DNA from: Phycisphaerae bacterium
Lineage (GTDB): Bacteria > Planctomycetota > Phycisphaerae > UBA1845
DNA length: 64,000 nucleotides
Reading direction: 5' to 3'
NCBI GenBank assembly: GCA_029260015.1
Contig: JAJDEB010000016.1
Span: forward strand, 62,001 to 126,000
The position numbers were made by a program, and so were the translations under genes. Every line of letters begins with the position of its first letter. Position 1 is the first letter of the stretch. Of the stretch, positions 27,807 to 35,899 are shown one piece after another. Below the pieces are notes generated by a model. The model ran no database searches, was not told the DNA's origin, and saw nothing but the letters and a program-made list of their open reading frames with translations.

Positions 27807-29402
27807 TCACTTCTCTTCGACTTTGCGCTCAATCACAACGTTGATCAGTCCCGACGTCGGGTACTGATCTTTCCCGCTCGATTCGGTCATCCTGCCGGCC
27901 AACGCGTTGAAATACGACTCGTCATCTCCGCGCATCCGAAACCCATCGATCTTCGTCACCGAGTCCAGCACCGTCTGACGATTCTTGGCCTCCAATCGAA
28001 TGCTGATCTCCGCATCCTTTCGGTCCATGTCGATCAACTTCAACAACATCTGCTCATTGGTTGGCAACAACTCGACCAATCGATTCAATTCATCCAACCA
28101 AACCACCTGGTCCTTGTCGAATGAATCCGCGATCGAAATGCGCTTCTCCCTAATCTTCTCAAGGTCGCTGATGCGCTCCTCGTAATCGTCGATCTGCGCG
28201 TGAAGCTCATCCAGTGCTCGATTCTTTGGCATGATCACTTTCCAGTACACGCCAGCCAGCACCGACACGACAACCAGCGCCGCAATTGCAAATACCGGGG
28301 CTTTCTTCAAGCGGCGCTCAGCCGCAGTCACCGTGCGCTTTGGATGCAGGAAGTCAAAATCGAATTTTGAATCGCCCGCATGGGCGCTGACCAAACCCAA
28401 CGCAGCCGAAAACGCCCGCGCTTCCGCACCTTTTTCTTCGGGCCAACCGAACTGAGCAGCCGGGTTGTACACTTCCACCGTCGCCGAATAGCGCTCGCCC
28501 AACGCCCGAACCACCTGCTCTTCCAACCCCACGCTGCCACCGACGACAATCATCTCGACATCGACGCCCGGGGTGGATGATCGAAACGCTTCGATCGTTC
28601 GAGTCACTTCGACAACGAGGGCACTAACCACTCGATCAACATCTGACGCCCCACTCAATGATGGCGCCTTGGGAAACTGAATGATCGCCGAGTCCGTCGA
28701 TTCGTCCGTTGACATGATCGCCGAGTCGGCTTGCAACTGATCGCTACCGGGGGTGACCGGTTTCGGAATCGACACCGAACCCGCGCGCGAAAACGACAGC
28801 TTGCCGTTCATCACCACGTCGATCTCGGTAAGCCGTGGACCAATGTCCACCATCACCACGCACTGATACCTGCCCGCGCCAAACAAACCGTGGATCGCTT
28901 CTTTGTTGGCATAAGGTCGCAGTCCGAGGCGGGCGAGTTTCAGACCGGCTTGCTCGCAAGTCTCCTGGTAATACGCAACGACATCGCGCCGAACGGTTCC
29001 GACAAGTACGTCAGCCGGTCCATCGGCAGAACCTTCGGGCATCGCGAAATCGGCCACCGCCTGACTCAACGGAAAGGGAATTTCCTTACCAATCTGGAAC
29101 TCCACCATCGCGGGCAGTTCGTTCGGATTGGTCATCGGGAGCTTTAATGTCGTTAACAGCGCTTTGTCGCGAGGCACGTCGAGGATCACGCGATCGGTGC
29201 GGATTTTCTGCTGCTTGAGGACTTCGCGAATCATCCCGCCAAGCTGCGCAGCATTATCGACATCGACATGCTCGGGAACGTCCACGCTGAACAATCGATC
29301 GATGCGCACCTTGCCCTTGCGCACCTTGGCGTGCACAAAGCGGATGTACCGCGCGTCCCAATCGACGGCCAATATGCTTCGATCAGTTTTCCGCAATGAC
29401 AA
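27807..29402 (-). CDS. PilM-PilN fusion protein (GspL-like)
   Basis: The 531-residue protein joins an actin-like PilM domain (about residues 8-360) to a PilN-like part. The first shows LAVDWDARYIRFV, LPAMVEFQIGKEIPFPL, VMVDIGPRLTEIDVV and VEMIVVGGSVGLEEQV. Next come a membrane helix (about 370-392), a coiled coil (about 400-430) and a small periplasmic domain. PilM and PilN are usually separate in type IV pili, while GspL joins equivalent parts in type II secretion. The start is TTG with AAGGAG nine bases upstream, overlapping the end of the gspK-like gene by 20 bases, a sign of coupling. It anchors the ATPase to the inner-membrane platform and contacts the PilO-like protein encoded next. Confidence 0.88.
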   Translation of the reverse strand: MSLRKTDRSILAVDWDARYIRFVHAKVRKGKVRIDRLFSVDVPEHVDVDNAAQLGGMIREVLKQQKIRTDRVILDVPRDKALLTTLKLPMTNPNELPAMVEFQIGKEIPFPLSQAVADFAMPEGSADGPADVLVGTVRRDVVAYYQETCEQAGLKLARLGLRPYANKEAIHGLFGAGRYQCVVMVDIGPRLTEIDVVMNGKLSFSRAGSVSIPKPVTPGSDQLQADSAIMSTDESTDSAIIQFPKAPSLSGASDVDRVVSALVVEVTRTIEAFRSSTPGVDVEMIVVGGSVGLEEQVVRALGERYSATVEVYNPAAQFGWPEEKGAEARAFSAALGLVSAHAGDSKFDFDFLHPKRTVTAAERRLKKAPVFAIAALVVVSVLAGVYWKVIMPKNRALDELHAQIDDYEERISDLEKIREKRISIADSFDKDQVVWLDELNRLVELLPTNEQMLLKLIDMDRKDAEISIRLEAKNRQTVLDSVTKIDGFRMRGDDESYFNALAGRMTESSGKDQYPTSGLINVVIERKVEEK

Positions 29403-30900
29403 GGCGTCGTTCTCCTTCGCGGCCTCTAACCGGATATGCCAATCCCAACCGCGTTAAATCACGGTGATAAACGATCTGGGCCAACGGTCCGCGCATATCG
29501 ACGACCACTTGCAATCGGGAAAACACACCGACATGATCGGCGAACCCAATCGACTCGATCGAGAACTGCCGCCCGCGAGCAGTGATCTGATTTTCGACGA
29601 ACGAAAACGTGTGAAAATCGAGTATCTGCTCCGTCAACAGCCAGCCAATCGTCGACTTGATCGGACCGGTCACCGTCGCTCGCTTCTGCATGATCATCGG
29701 AATCGCTTCGGGCGGAAGTCCTTTGATCGTCGCCAGCACCCTTGGCGGCGCGGTGTTGATATTAATCAAGCCGTACTGCTCGGGGGCTTGGTTCAATGTG
29801 CAATTGTCGAACAATTTTGCCACCGCATCACCGCGCAGCGGCGACGATTGCAGAATGTTATCAATGGTGCGATCTTCCAGATAAAGCGCCAGCGTGTACG
29901 TCTTAGCCGTGCCACGATCCCGCGTCGCACCAATCAAAAAGTCCACCACCTGCTGATCGTTAAACACTTCTTCCAGACGCGGGCGAATCTTTGCCTCATC
30001 AGTGAACATGTAGATGCGCGGTTTGTTGTCGTTGCTGACATTAAAATCATGCGAGTACACCGTGATATACGGCAGCAACCCGCGCTCGAGGAACCCGTCG
30101 CCATTGTCCATGGGAAACGACGTTTCACCGTCATCTTCATTGGGGGTCAGCAAACCGTTGCGATCGTAGTCTTCACCATAGAGCAACTGCCCAGTCATGC
30201 CTTTGACCATCAGCAATTCTTCAACCGTTTCAAACGGGGCGTTCTTCGCCCGGTGCGGTGTCGGAAGCGTACCGTAATACAGACCCTCCGCACCGAACTC
30301 ACGCTGCTCGTCATCACTGTCGCGCCAGTCCATGATCGCATGCACCAACTCCAACGGCTCTCTGCCGTCGGTAATGAGCGGAGCGATCAGGCTCAAGAGC
30401 TGCTCTTCGCTGGCAAAGTTAATGTTGACCTTCGCCGACTCATCGGTCACGCCATAACGCACCAGTGTTTCATCGTCGATCGGGTTGTCGGCGACGATGC
30501 TGAAGCGGTAGCCGACGCGATCTTCCGAATCTTCGTTCAACTCGCCCTTGCCAAGGTTCTGATCCGTTGCATTCGGGCTCCACACCAGGGCTTGGTCGAA
30601 CCGCACCGGGTTGTGATACCAAACCTGCGGATTGTCGCGCTCGGTTCGCAGCATGTGGCGAACGGCTTGCACGCCTGCTTCAGCCGCCAACCGACACTGC
30701 AACCGCTGCGACATCGCCATGCCAGCCGAATGGTCGGCTTGCACATGAAAGGCGTAACTCGCCGTCAAGAGCGAAAGGAGCAGCAGCACCACCAGCACGA
30801 CTGGAAGGATCAAGCCGCGCGAGCGACCGCGCGCACAAGTACGATGCGCCATTTCATCAGGCAGAATCGTCTGACCACTTGCTGGTTTGAACACCGTCAT
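29383..30900 (-). CDS. gspK: GspK-like minor pseudopilin
   Basis: The 505-residue protein has a prepilin-type N-terminus (RSRGLILPVVLVVLLLLSLL) lacking Glu at position 5, as is usual for GspK at the pseudopilus tip. Two helix-hairpin-helix-like segments, KVNINFASEEQLLSLI and LININTAPPRVLATI, and the intervening APFETVEELLMVKGMTG are diagnostic of GspK. It is longer than typical GspK (about 320-350) because of an insert with a possible calcium site (DYDRNGLLTPNEDDGE). The ATG at 30900 is chosen; a TTG four codons earlier overlaps the previous stop and is an alternative. Tightly packed in the operon. Confidence 0.87.
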   Translation of the reverse strand: MTVFKPASGQTILPDEMAHRTCARGRSRGLILPVVLVVLLLLSLLTASYAFHVQADHSAGMAMSQRLQCRLAAEAGVQAVRHMLRTERDNPQVWYHNPVRFDQALVWSPNATDQNLGKGELNEDSEDRVGYRFSIVADNPIDDETLVRYGVTDESAKVNINFASEEQLLSLIAPLITDGREPLELVHAIMDWRDSDDEQREFGAEGLYYGTLPTPHRAKNAPFETVEELLMVKGMTGQLLYGEDYDRNGLLTPNEDDGETSFPMDNGDGFLERGLLPYITVYSHDFNVSNDNKPRIYMFTDEAKIRPRLEEVFNDQQVVDFLIGATRDRGTAKTYTLALYLEDRTIDNILQSSPLRGDAVAKLFDNCTLNQAPEQYGLININTAPPRVLATIKGLPPEAIPMIMQKRATVTGPIKSTIGWLLTEQILDFHTFSFVENQITARGRQFSIESIGFADHVGVFSRLQVVVDMRGPLAQIVYHRDLTRLGLAYPVRGREGERRLVIAEN

Positions 30901-30908
30901 GCGTTCGC

Positions 30909-31748
30909 TCAAATGCCTTCCGAAAACGCGGAGACCTCGCGCGACATGCGCGATCCAAAAAACACATCCGCCTGCTCAGGCCGCACCAGAATCGTGTACC
31001 GATCACCGGGAAGCGGGTCGATTTCATCATCGTCTTCAAGAAAATCGTCCTCGACGATGTCCATGTCTTCGGACTCGGGAATCTCCGGAACAAATCCAAT
31101 GGTGATCCGCACCAACTGCGGCAGCGAATTACCCTGGGTCAGTTCCCAATCATCCCACCAGTTGGCTCCGTCAAAATACTTCAATTCCAGAAATCGAATT
31201 TCCGGAGCGTAGAGTTCTTCCTTAAACGCCATCTGCACTTCGTCGACTTCCTCAGCCGATTCCTCAGCCTCCTCGCTCGTGATGATGGCATCGCGCAGGT
31301 ACGTCTTGCTTTCGCGCCGCACCAGACCGAGCGCCCTTGGATCTCCGTCTTCCGTCAAGTTGTCTTCGTCCCACGCGATGTAGTAACGAATCTGCTGCAA
31401 ATCGAACTGCGGTGGGATACGTTGCTGCCGGACCGATCGCACTTCGCTGAGCTTGCGGTCGGGCATCACCAATGTGTTGACTTCGATTCGATCCTTGTAC
31501 CCAAACACGCCAATGCCATAACCGGGAACATTGCCGACGGATTGGCGAACCTCGCGGGCCATCCTTTCGAGAATCACCCGGGCAAGCTGCGCGTCGCGGC
31601 TGCGCTTGGTTCCTTCCTCACGTTGGACCAGAGCGTTGTTGTAAAACAACATCAGCATCGTCATCAGCATGATCAGCAGACTGATGGCGATGACCACTTC
31701 AAGCAGCGTGAATCCGCGTCGCGTTTGTTTGTGCATGTACCGTAACAT
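30909..31748 (-). CDS. gspJ: GspJ-like minor pseudopilin
   Basis: The 279-residue protein carries a class III prepilin signal: TRRG cleaved before FTLLEVVIAISLL, with Glu at position 5. The body is the size of GspJ and sits between the gspI- and gspK-like genes, the normal place. An acidic segment near residues 160-180 (SEEAEESAEEVDEV) and another near 235-255 are unusual and may bind calcium or be loops. The ATG overlaps the stop of the preceding gene (TAATG), so translation is coupled. It should be one of the I-J-K tip components of the pseudopilus. Confidence 0.85.
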   Translation of the reverse strand: MLRYMHKQTRRGFTLLEVVIAISLLIMLMTMLMLFYNNALVQREEGTKRSRDAQLARVILERMAREVRQSVGNVPGYGIGVFGYKDRIEVNTLVMPDRKLSEVRSVRQQRIPPQFDLQQIRYYIAWDEDNLTEDGDPRALGLVRRESKTYLRDAIITSEEAEESAEEVDEVQMAFKEELYAPEIRFLELKYFDGANWWDDWELTQGNSLPQLVRITIGFVPEIPESEDMDIVEDDFLEDDDEIDPLPGDRYTILVRPEQADVFFGSRMSREVSAFSEGI

Positions 31749-32818
31749 TAACGTCCGCCTCGACGCCCACCGCGCCGACCACCACCGCGCGGGTTGCGTC
31801 CACCGCGCCGGGATCCGTCTTCTTCACCGTCGACTCCATTGGCACCGTCGTCGGAACCGCCATCGCCCGAACCATCGTCGTCAGCATTACCGCCGTCAGC
31901 ATTGCCGCCGCCAGAATTACCACCGCCAGCCGCACCGCCTTCTCCTCCGCTGCCGTCCTCGACGCCGTCATCCGGCACTTCATCTCCTAAACCAGTGTCG
32001 TTTGATCCACCGTCGCCAGAACTACCGTCGCCAGAACTACCGTCTCCAGAAGTTCCATCGCCAGAATCGCCATCACCGGAATTACCGTCGGCTTCGTTAC
32101 GCTGCTCGGCAAAAATCGCTTCCAGCAAAGGGCGAATCTCGGCAGGCACCATATTCAGAATACTGTCTTCACCGACACCCAATGCCGGCATCAACACGGG
32201 CAGAACTTCCAACAGTTCTTCCATGCTCATGTCGCGAAACATCGCCGGATTCAATTCGTTGACATTCACCGACCCACCGCCAACCACCGACAACTGATCG
32301 TTGATCTCTGCCGCCCGCTCCTCATCCAGACCAAAGTCCGTCGTCAGATCGAGCGCCCTGGGAAGCGTGCGCAGCGTGTGATACGTCTTGATCACCACTG
32401 CTTCCTCAAAGTCAAAATCCTCATCGACTTCCAGATCGCGATCCGGGTCATAGAGAATCTGCAACGTCACCGCCACCATTGGCGTATCCAGCGGATGCCT
32501 CGGCGCGGTTGGGTTCGGATCTTCCGGAAGTGGCAGCGCCAACAGACGCCACCCGTAGAACGGAAACAATCCGCCGAACTCGTCTTCCTGTTCGAGTTCC
32601 AATTCCAACAGACCCGTGTCCATTTCCGCCAACTTCGATTCGGCGAGAAACACCACGCGGGCCATATGATTGGTTTGATACGTTTGATCCGTCGCCGACT
32701 GAAGCTGCGCCCCGATGACCGCCATCCCCATCACGAGCAGACCAACCGCCACCACCACTTCCAGCAACAAGAACGCTGGCAGCTTTGCGGCATTAAATTC
32801 TGGCGATCTTCGGATCAT
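31748..32818 (-). CDS. gspI: GspI-like minor pseudopilin with SGDG/RGG tail
   Basis: The 356-residue protein has a prepilin helix, LPAFLLLEVVVAVGLLVMG, with Glu at position 5, but the residue before the predicted cleavage site is Ala instead of the nearly invariant Gly. The first 230 residues fit GspI plus an extension. The last 120 residues are low complexity: repeated SGDG units, NADGGN-like units, and a final basic RRGGR stretch. Typical GspI is about 120-130 residues. It overlaps its upstream neighbour by four bases (ATGA) and its downstream one by one. The tail is probably unstructured and could sit outside the pseudopilus tip. Assignment as GspI rests mainly on order between H- and J-like genes. 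Confidence 0.75.
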   Translation of the reverse strand: MIRRSPEFNAAKLPAFLLLEVVVAVGLLVMGMAVIGAQLQSATDQTYQTNHMARVVFLAESKLAEMDTGLLELELEQEDEFGGLFPFYGWRLLALPLPEDPNPTAPRHPLDTPMVAVTLQILYDPDRDLEVDEDFDFEEAVVIKTYHTLRTLPRALDLTTDFGLDEERAAEINDQLSVVGGGSVNVNELNPAMFRDMSMEELLEVLPVLMPALGVGEDSILNMVPAEIRPLLEAIFAEQRNEADGNSGDGDSGDGTSGDGSSGDGSSGDGGSNDTGLGDEVPDDGVEDGSGGEGGAAGGGNSGGGNADGGNADDDGSGDGGSDDGANGVDGEEDGSRRGGRNPRGGGRRGGRRGGR

Positions 32819-33600
32819 CGTCTCACACTCGCCTCGCGGATCTCCAGCACGTTGTCTTCAGTCAGCTTTTGCGCCTGCAAAAAGTCCTTGCGCAACACCG
32901 GCGGCCAACCATGCTCCTGCATCATTTCCAACTCTTCGATGTAAAGCGTACGTTGCAACCACGCCAAACCCGTCAGCCCGTCGAGGATTACCTCCAACCG
33001 GCCAAACTTGGTCTCGTCGTCTAAATCCTCAAGCGATACTTCCACCGGCGCATCGGTCAGCAAGAACGTCGCCCACTCGCTGGTGCCATCGGTATCAAAT
33101 ACCAGCGGCGGAAACTCTTCCTCGTAAGACTCGCCAGCCGTATCTTCAATGTCTTCGAGTCGTTCGTCTTCCAACTCCAGCGCCAACTCATCTTGGCCAA
33201 GCAACTGATCAACGGTGGGTTTGCCCAACCGCACCTTCACGCATCGGATGTCACGCAGCAACGTTTTGTCCTGCGCCCAAGCCGCTAACACCGGTCGAAA
33301 CTGCTCCGGAAACTCAAGCGGACGATCTTCGACTTCGACCACCGGCTGACGTTGACTGCCCCGCCCGTCGAGCTCGTCATCGCGCGGGAAGCGAATGCGG
33401 TATCGACATCCGTCGATCATCGCGTTGGCCCGCGTCAGTTGAATCAGCGCTCGCATCTGCCGGGCTGATTCGGGCAGTTGCGCCCGAAAGAAATCGTTGG
33501 TCAGACTCGGCATCACCATCGCCATGACAATCGCCAGCAATCCTGTAACCAACAGAATCTCAAGCAGCGAAAACCCGCGATGTTGTGAGCTACTTTTCAT
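32815..33600 (-). CDS. gspH: GspH-like minor pseudopilin
   Basis: The 261-residue protein begins with a canonical prepilin signal (SSSQHRG cleaved before FSLLEILLVTGLLAIVMAM), Glu at position 5 and a hydrophobic helix, followed by a GspH-like head (MRALIQLTRANAMIDGCRYRIRF). It is longer than usual (about 170-200) because of an acidic insert around residues 130-175. It lies directly downstream of the gspG-like gene, as in type II secretion clusters, and overlaps the next gene by four bases (ATGA). It should be processed by a prepilin peptidase that is not encoded in this window. Confidence 0.83.
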   Translation of the reverse strand: MKSSSQHRGFSLLEILLVTGLLAIVMAMVMPSLTNDFFRAQLPESARQMRALIQLTRANAMIDGCRYRIRFPRDDELDGRGSQRQPVVEVEDRPLEFPEQFRPVLAAWAQDKTLLRDIRCVKVRLGKPTVDQLLGQDELALELEDERLEDIEDTAGESYEEEFPPLVFDTDGTSEWATFLLTDAPVEVSLEDLDDETKFGRLEVILDGLTGLAWLQRTLYIEELEMMQEHGWPPVLRKDFLQAQKLTEDNVLEIREASVRR

Positions 33601-33717
33601 GTTGCCTAAAGATGCAGCCCGAAGCCCGAGACGATCGACGGATCGTCAATCATCTCGAACTTCGGCGCTGTGACTGGTGCAAGTCTCAATTCGATTCAGG
33701 TAGCGAACCCGAATCGA

Positions 33718-34188
33718 CTATTTTTCTTTCCAGTTCTTGATGTCGTCTTCGGTGCCTTCTTTGCGATCCGGACCCTTGCTGTAAAGGTCGTAGCCGTCTT
33801 CGTTGAATTTACCGGGCGACTCGTAAACGAATTCCTGGCTCCACGGATCAACCATTTCTTCGGGTGGTGTTTCGATGTACGGCCCCTTCCAGATCTTATC
33901 TTCCTCGTCGATGCTGCTGGGAATCGAATGGAGCGCCGCAAGACCTTCGCTCGTATCCGGATAGGTTCCGACGTCGAAGCGATAACGCTTGAGCGCACCG
34001 GCAATCGGACCGCTGCGTCCAACCGCAGTTGCAGCAAGACCATTCTTGGCATCATTGCTTCCCGACATCAGCGCCGGCACCACGAACGCTGCGAGCAGCG
34101 CGAGAATGCCAACCACGATGAGGATTTCCAGAAGCGAAAACCCACGACGAATCTGTTTTCTTTTTCTTTGCACTTGCCCAATCATCAT
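33718..34188 (-). CDS. gspG: Major pseudopilin GspG
   Basis: The 156-residue protein has the prepilin signal QIRRG before FSLLEILIVVGILALLAAFVVP, Glu at position 5, and the GspG-specific C-terminal pattern: YRFDVGTYPDTSEGLAAL, WKGPYI, DPWSQEFVYESPG and YDLYSKGPDRKEGTEDDI. The acidic end probably binds the stabilising calcium ion of GspG. AGGA with short spacing precedes the ATG pair at 34188; I chose the first. A longer in-phase frame would add 23 residues unlike any prepilin leader. It polymerises into the pseudopilus that pushes substrates through the secretin. The gap to the next gene (117 bp) is larger than others in the cluster. Confidence 0.93.
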   Translation of the reverse strand: MMIGQVQRKRKQIRRGFSLLEILIVVGILALLAAFVVPALMSGSNDAKNGLAATAVGRSGPIAGALKRYRFDVGTYPDTSEGLAALHSIPSSIDEEDKIWKGPYIETPPEEMVDPWSQEFVYESPGKFNEDGYDLYSKGPDRKEGTEDDIKNWKEK

Positions 34189-34246
34189 TCCAATCCTTTT
34201 GCTAGATGGATCCAAAATCTCGTAAATGTTTCGTACCAGACGGCAA

Positions 34247-35452
34247 CTACATTCCACCGCCTTGTGACATCGTCAAAATCGGCAGCAACAGCGCCATGGC
34301 GATACACAACACCATCACCGCCATCACCAGAAGCAGAATCGGTTCCAACAACCGCACAGCCACATCAATCGAACGGGCCGTTCTGGTTTCGTTCGTATCT
34401 GCGATCTGCACGAGAACGTTGTCGAGGTTGTTGCTTTCCTCGGCGACGGCCATCATGTCGATCACGTCTTCCGGAAACAGACCGCTCTTACCCAGCGGCG
34501 TCGAAAGCGACTCTCCCTTTTGTACACTCGTTGCAGCTTCGCCGATGCGTTCCGATAGAATACGGTTTCCCGTGGAACCCTTTGCGATATCCAAAGCCTG
34601 CAAAATGGGCACGCCATTGCCCAAAAGTGTGCCTAAAATCCTGCAAAATCGGCACACCGCCACCATGGTAATAATCTTCCCAAGCATCGGACCTTTCAGC
34701 TTAAGTCGATCCCAGGCGATTTGGCCGTTTTCAGTCTTCAAATACGCATAAGCCCCCACAACCACCAATGCAATCGTGATGAGAATCACGTGGTAATAAT
34801 TAAGCAGCAAATCGGTGATGCCAAACACAAGATGGCTCAGCGCGTTAAACGACTCTTCCCGCAAGTGTTTACGCAATTCCGGGACGACGAAAATCATCAG
34901 AAACGTCACGATCGTCGTACCCGCAAACATCAAAACGCACGGATAAATCATCGATCCAATCAGCTTGTTGCGAAGCTCGTCCTGCCGTTCTGCAAACATC
35001 GCGATTCGCGACAGCACATCCTCTAAGAATCCGCCGCTCTCGCCCGCCCGCACCATCGTGACGTGCAAATCGGCGAAGGCGTTGGGATGCTTGGCCATCG
35101 CATCGCCCAGCGTTTCACCTGTTGAAACATCTTCGCGTACGTCGCGCAGGACCGCCGACAACACCGGACTCGTATTTTGCCGACCCAGCACTTCCAAACT
35201 ACGAAGCAAGGGAACCCCGGCTCGCAACAGGTCGGCAAGCTGTGTGTAGAACGACGTCTGATGCTTGAGCTTGACCTTCTTCTTCCTGCCGGATATCACC
35301 GATGCCGTTGCGCCACCGCCTTCCTCGACGGAAACTGGGAAAAGTGACTGCTCATCGAGTAGGCGCAAGGCGGCTGACTGGTTGTCGGCTTGCAACGCAC
35401 CGGTCACAGCCTGCCCGTCATTGGCAATGGCCTTGTATCGAAAAGTCGGCAT
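34247..35452 (-). CDS. gspF: Inner-membrane platform protein GspF/PilC
   Basis: The 401-residue protein starts MPTFRYKAIANDGQAVTGAL, the usual GspF opening, and has two copies of the GspF domain (about residues 65-190 and 270-395). Characteristic strings are KHQTSFYTQLADLLRAGVPL in the first copy and FCRILGTLLGNGVPILQAL in the second. Three membrane segments are visible. An in-phase upstream extension of 64 residues has no support. It forms the inner-membrane platform that couples rotation or movement of the GspE ATPase to pseudopilin assembly. It follows gspE after a 447-bp gap and precedes gspG. Confidence 0.93.
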   Translation of the reverse strand: MPTFRYKAIANDGQAVTGALQADNQSAALRLLDEQSLFPVSVEEGGGATASVISGRKKKVKLKHQTSFYTQLADLLRAGVPLLRSLEVLGRQNTSPVLSAVLRDVREDVSTGETLGDAMAKHPNAFADLHVTMVRAGESGGFLEDVLSRIAMFAERQDELRNKLIGSMIYPCVLMFAGTTIVTFLMIFVVPELRKHLREESFNALSHLVFGITDLLLNYYHVILITIALVVVGAYAYLKTENGQIAWDRLKLKGPMLGKIITMVAVCRFCRILGTLLGNGVPILQALDIAKGSTGNRILSERIGEAATSVQKGESLSTPLGKSGLFPEDVIDMMAVAEESNNLDNVLVQIADTNETRTARSIDVAVRLLEPILLLVMAVMVLCIAMALLLPILTMSQGGGM

Positions 35453-35899
35453 CGTGATATCTGCTTGGCGGCGGATCGACGCTGCGCAAGAACCCAGTCT
35501 GCGCAAAAGAGCGGTCCGCCCCAAATCTCCGCGAACACCCAATTTAAGTGTTACGGGCATGGCGGCCAAGATAGGCGCACGAGAAGTGTACAACTGCTCG
35601 CATGCTCTTGACCGTCCTTGGTCCTGTCGAGCACGCTTCGCCAAATGAAGCGATCGCGTGTACCTTACTTCGCCGCAAGCACTTACGTCAATCAGATAAT
35701 TGCATATCCATTCGTTGGTTCTGCAATCTCTCCGAATCCTCCTTGTGCAGTTTCTACACCGCGAGGATCAGCCGATTGCAGTTAATTTGGGAAGAGTTTG
35801 ATAGTGGGCAGGGATTTGGGGACACCTCGGGTGGTTCAACCATTCCAGGCTGCTTGGGCAACCTGAACCTCCTACTTTAACTTCCTATGGGATATGAAC
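35453..35899. other. Gap between gspE and gspF, nothing recognised
   Basis: A 447-base interval separates the ATPase and platform genes, wide for this otherwise tight cluster. I see no frame with known features and no clear terminator. It may hold a separate promoter for gspF and the downstream genes, but no box pair convinces. Confidence 0.5.

Noticed and set aside
29464-31212. Very long plus-strand open frame (582 codons)
   Set aside because: It is antisense to the gspK- and gspJ-like genes, whose products are clearly recognisable; the plus-strand product is rich in Arg, His and Gln as expected from a shadow frame.
32014-32090. Regular 12-base repeats resembling a short CRISPR-like array
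   Set aside because: They are uninterrupted imperfect repeats encoding SGDG units in the GspI-like protein, with no spacers and no cas genes.
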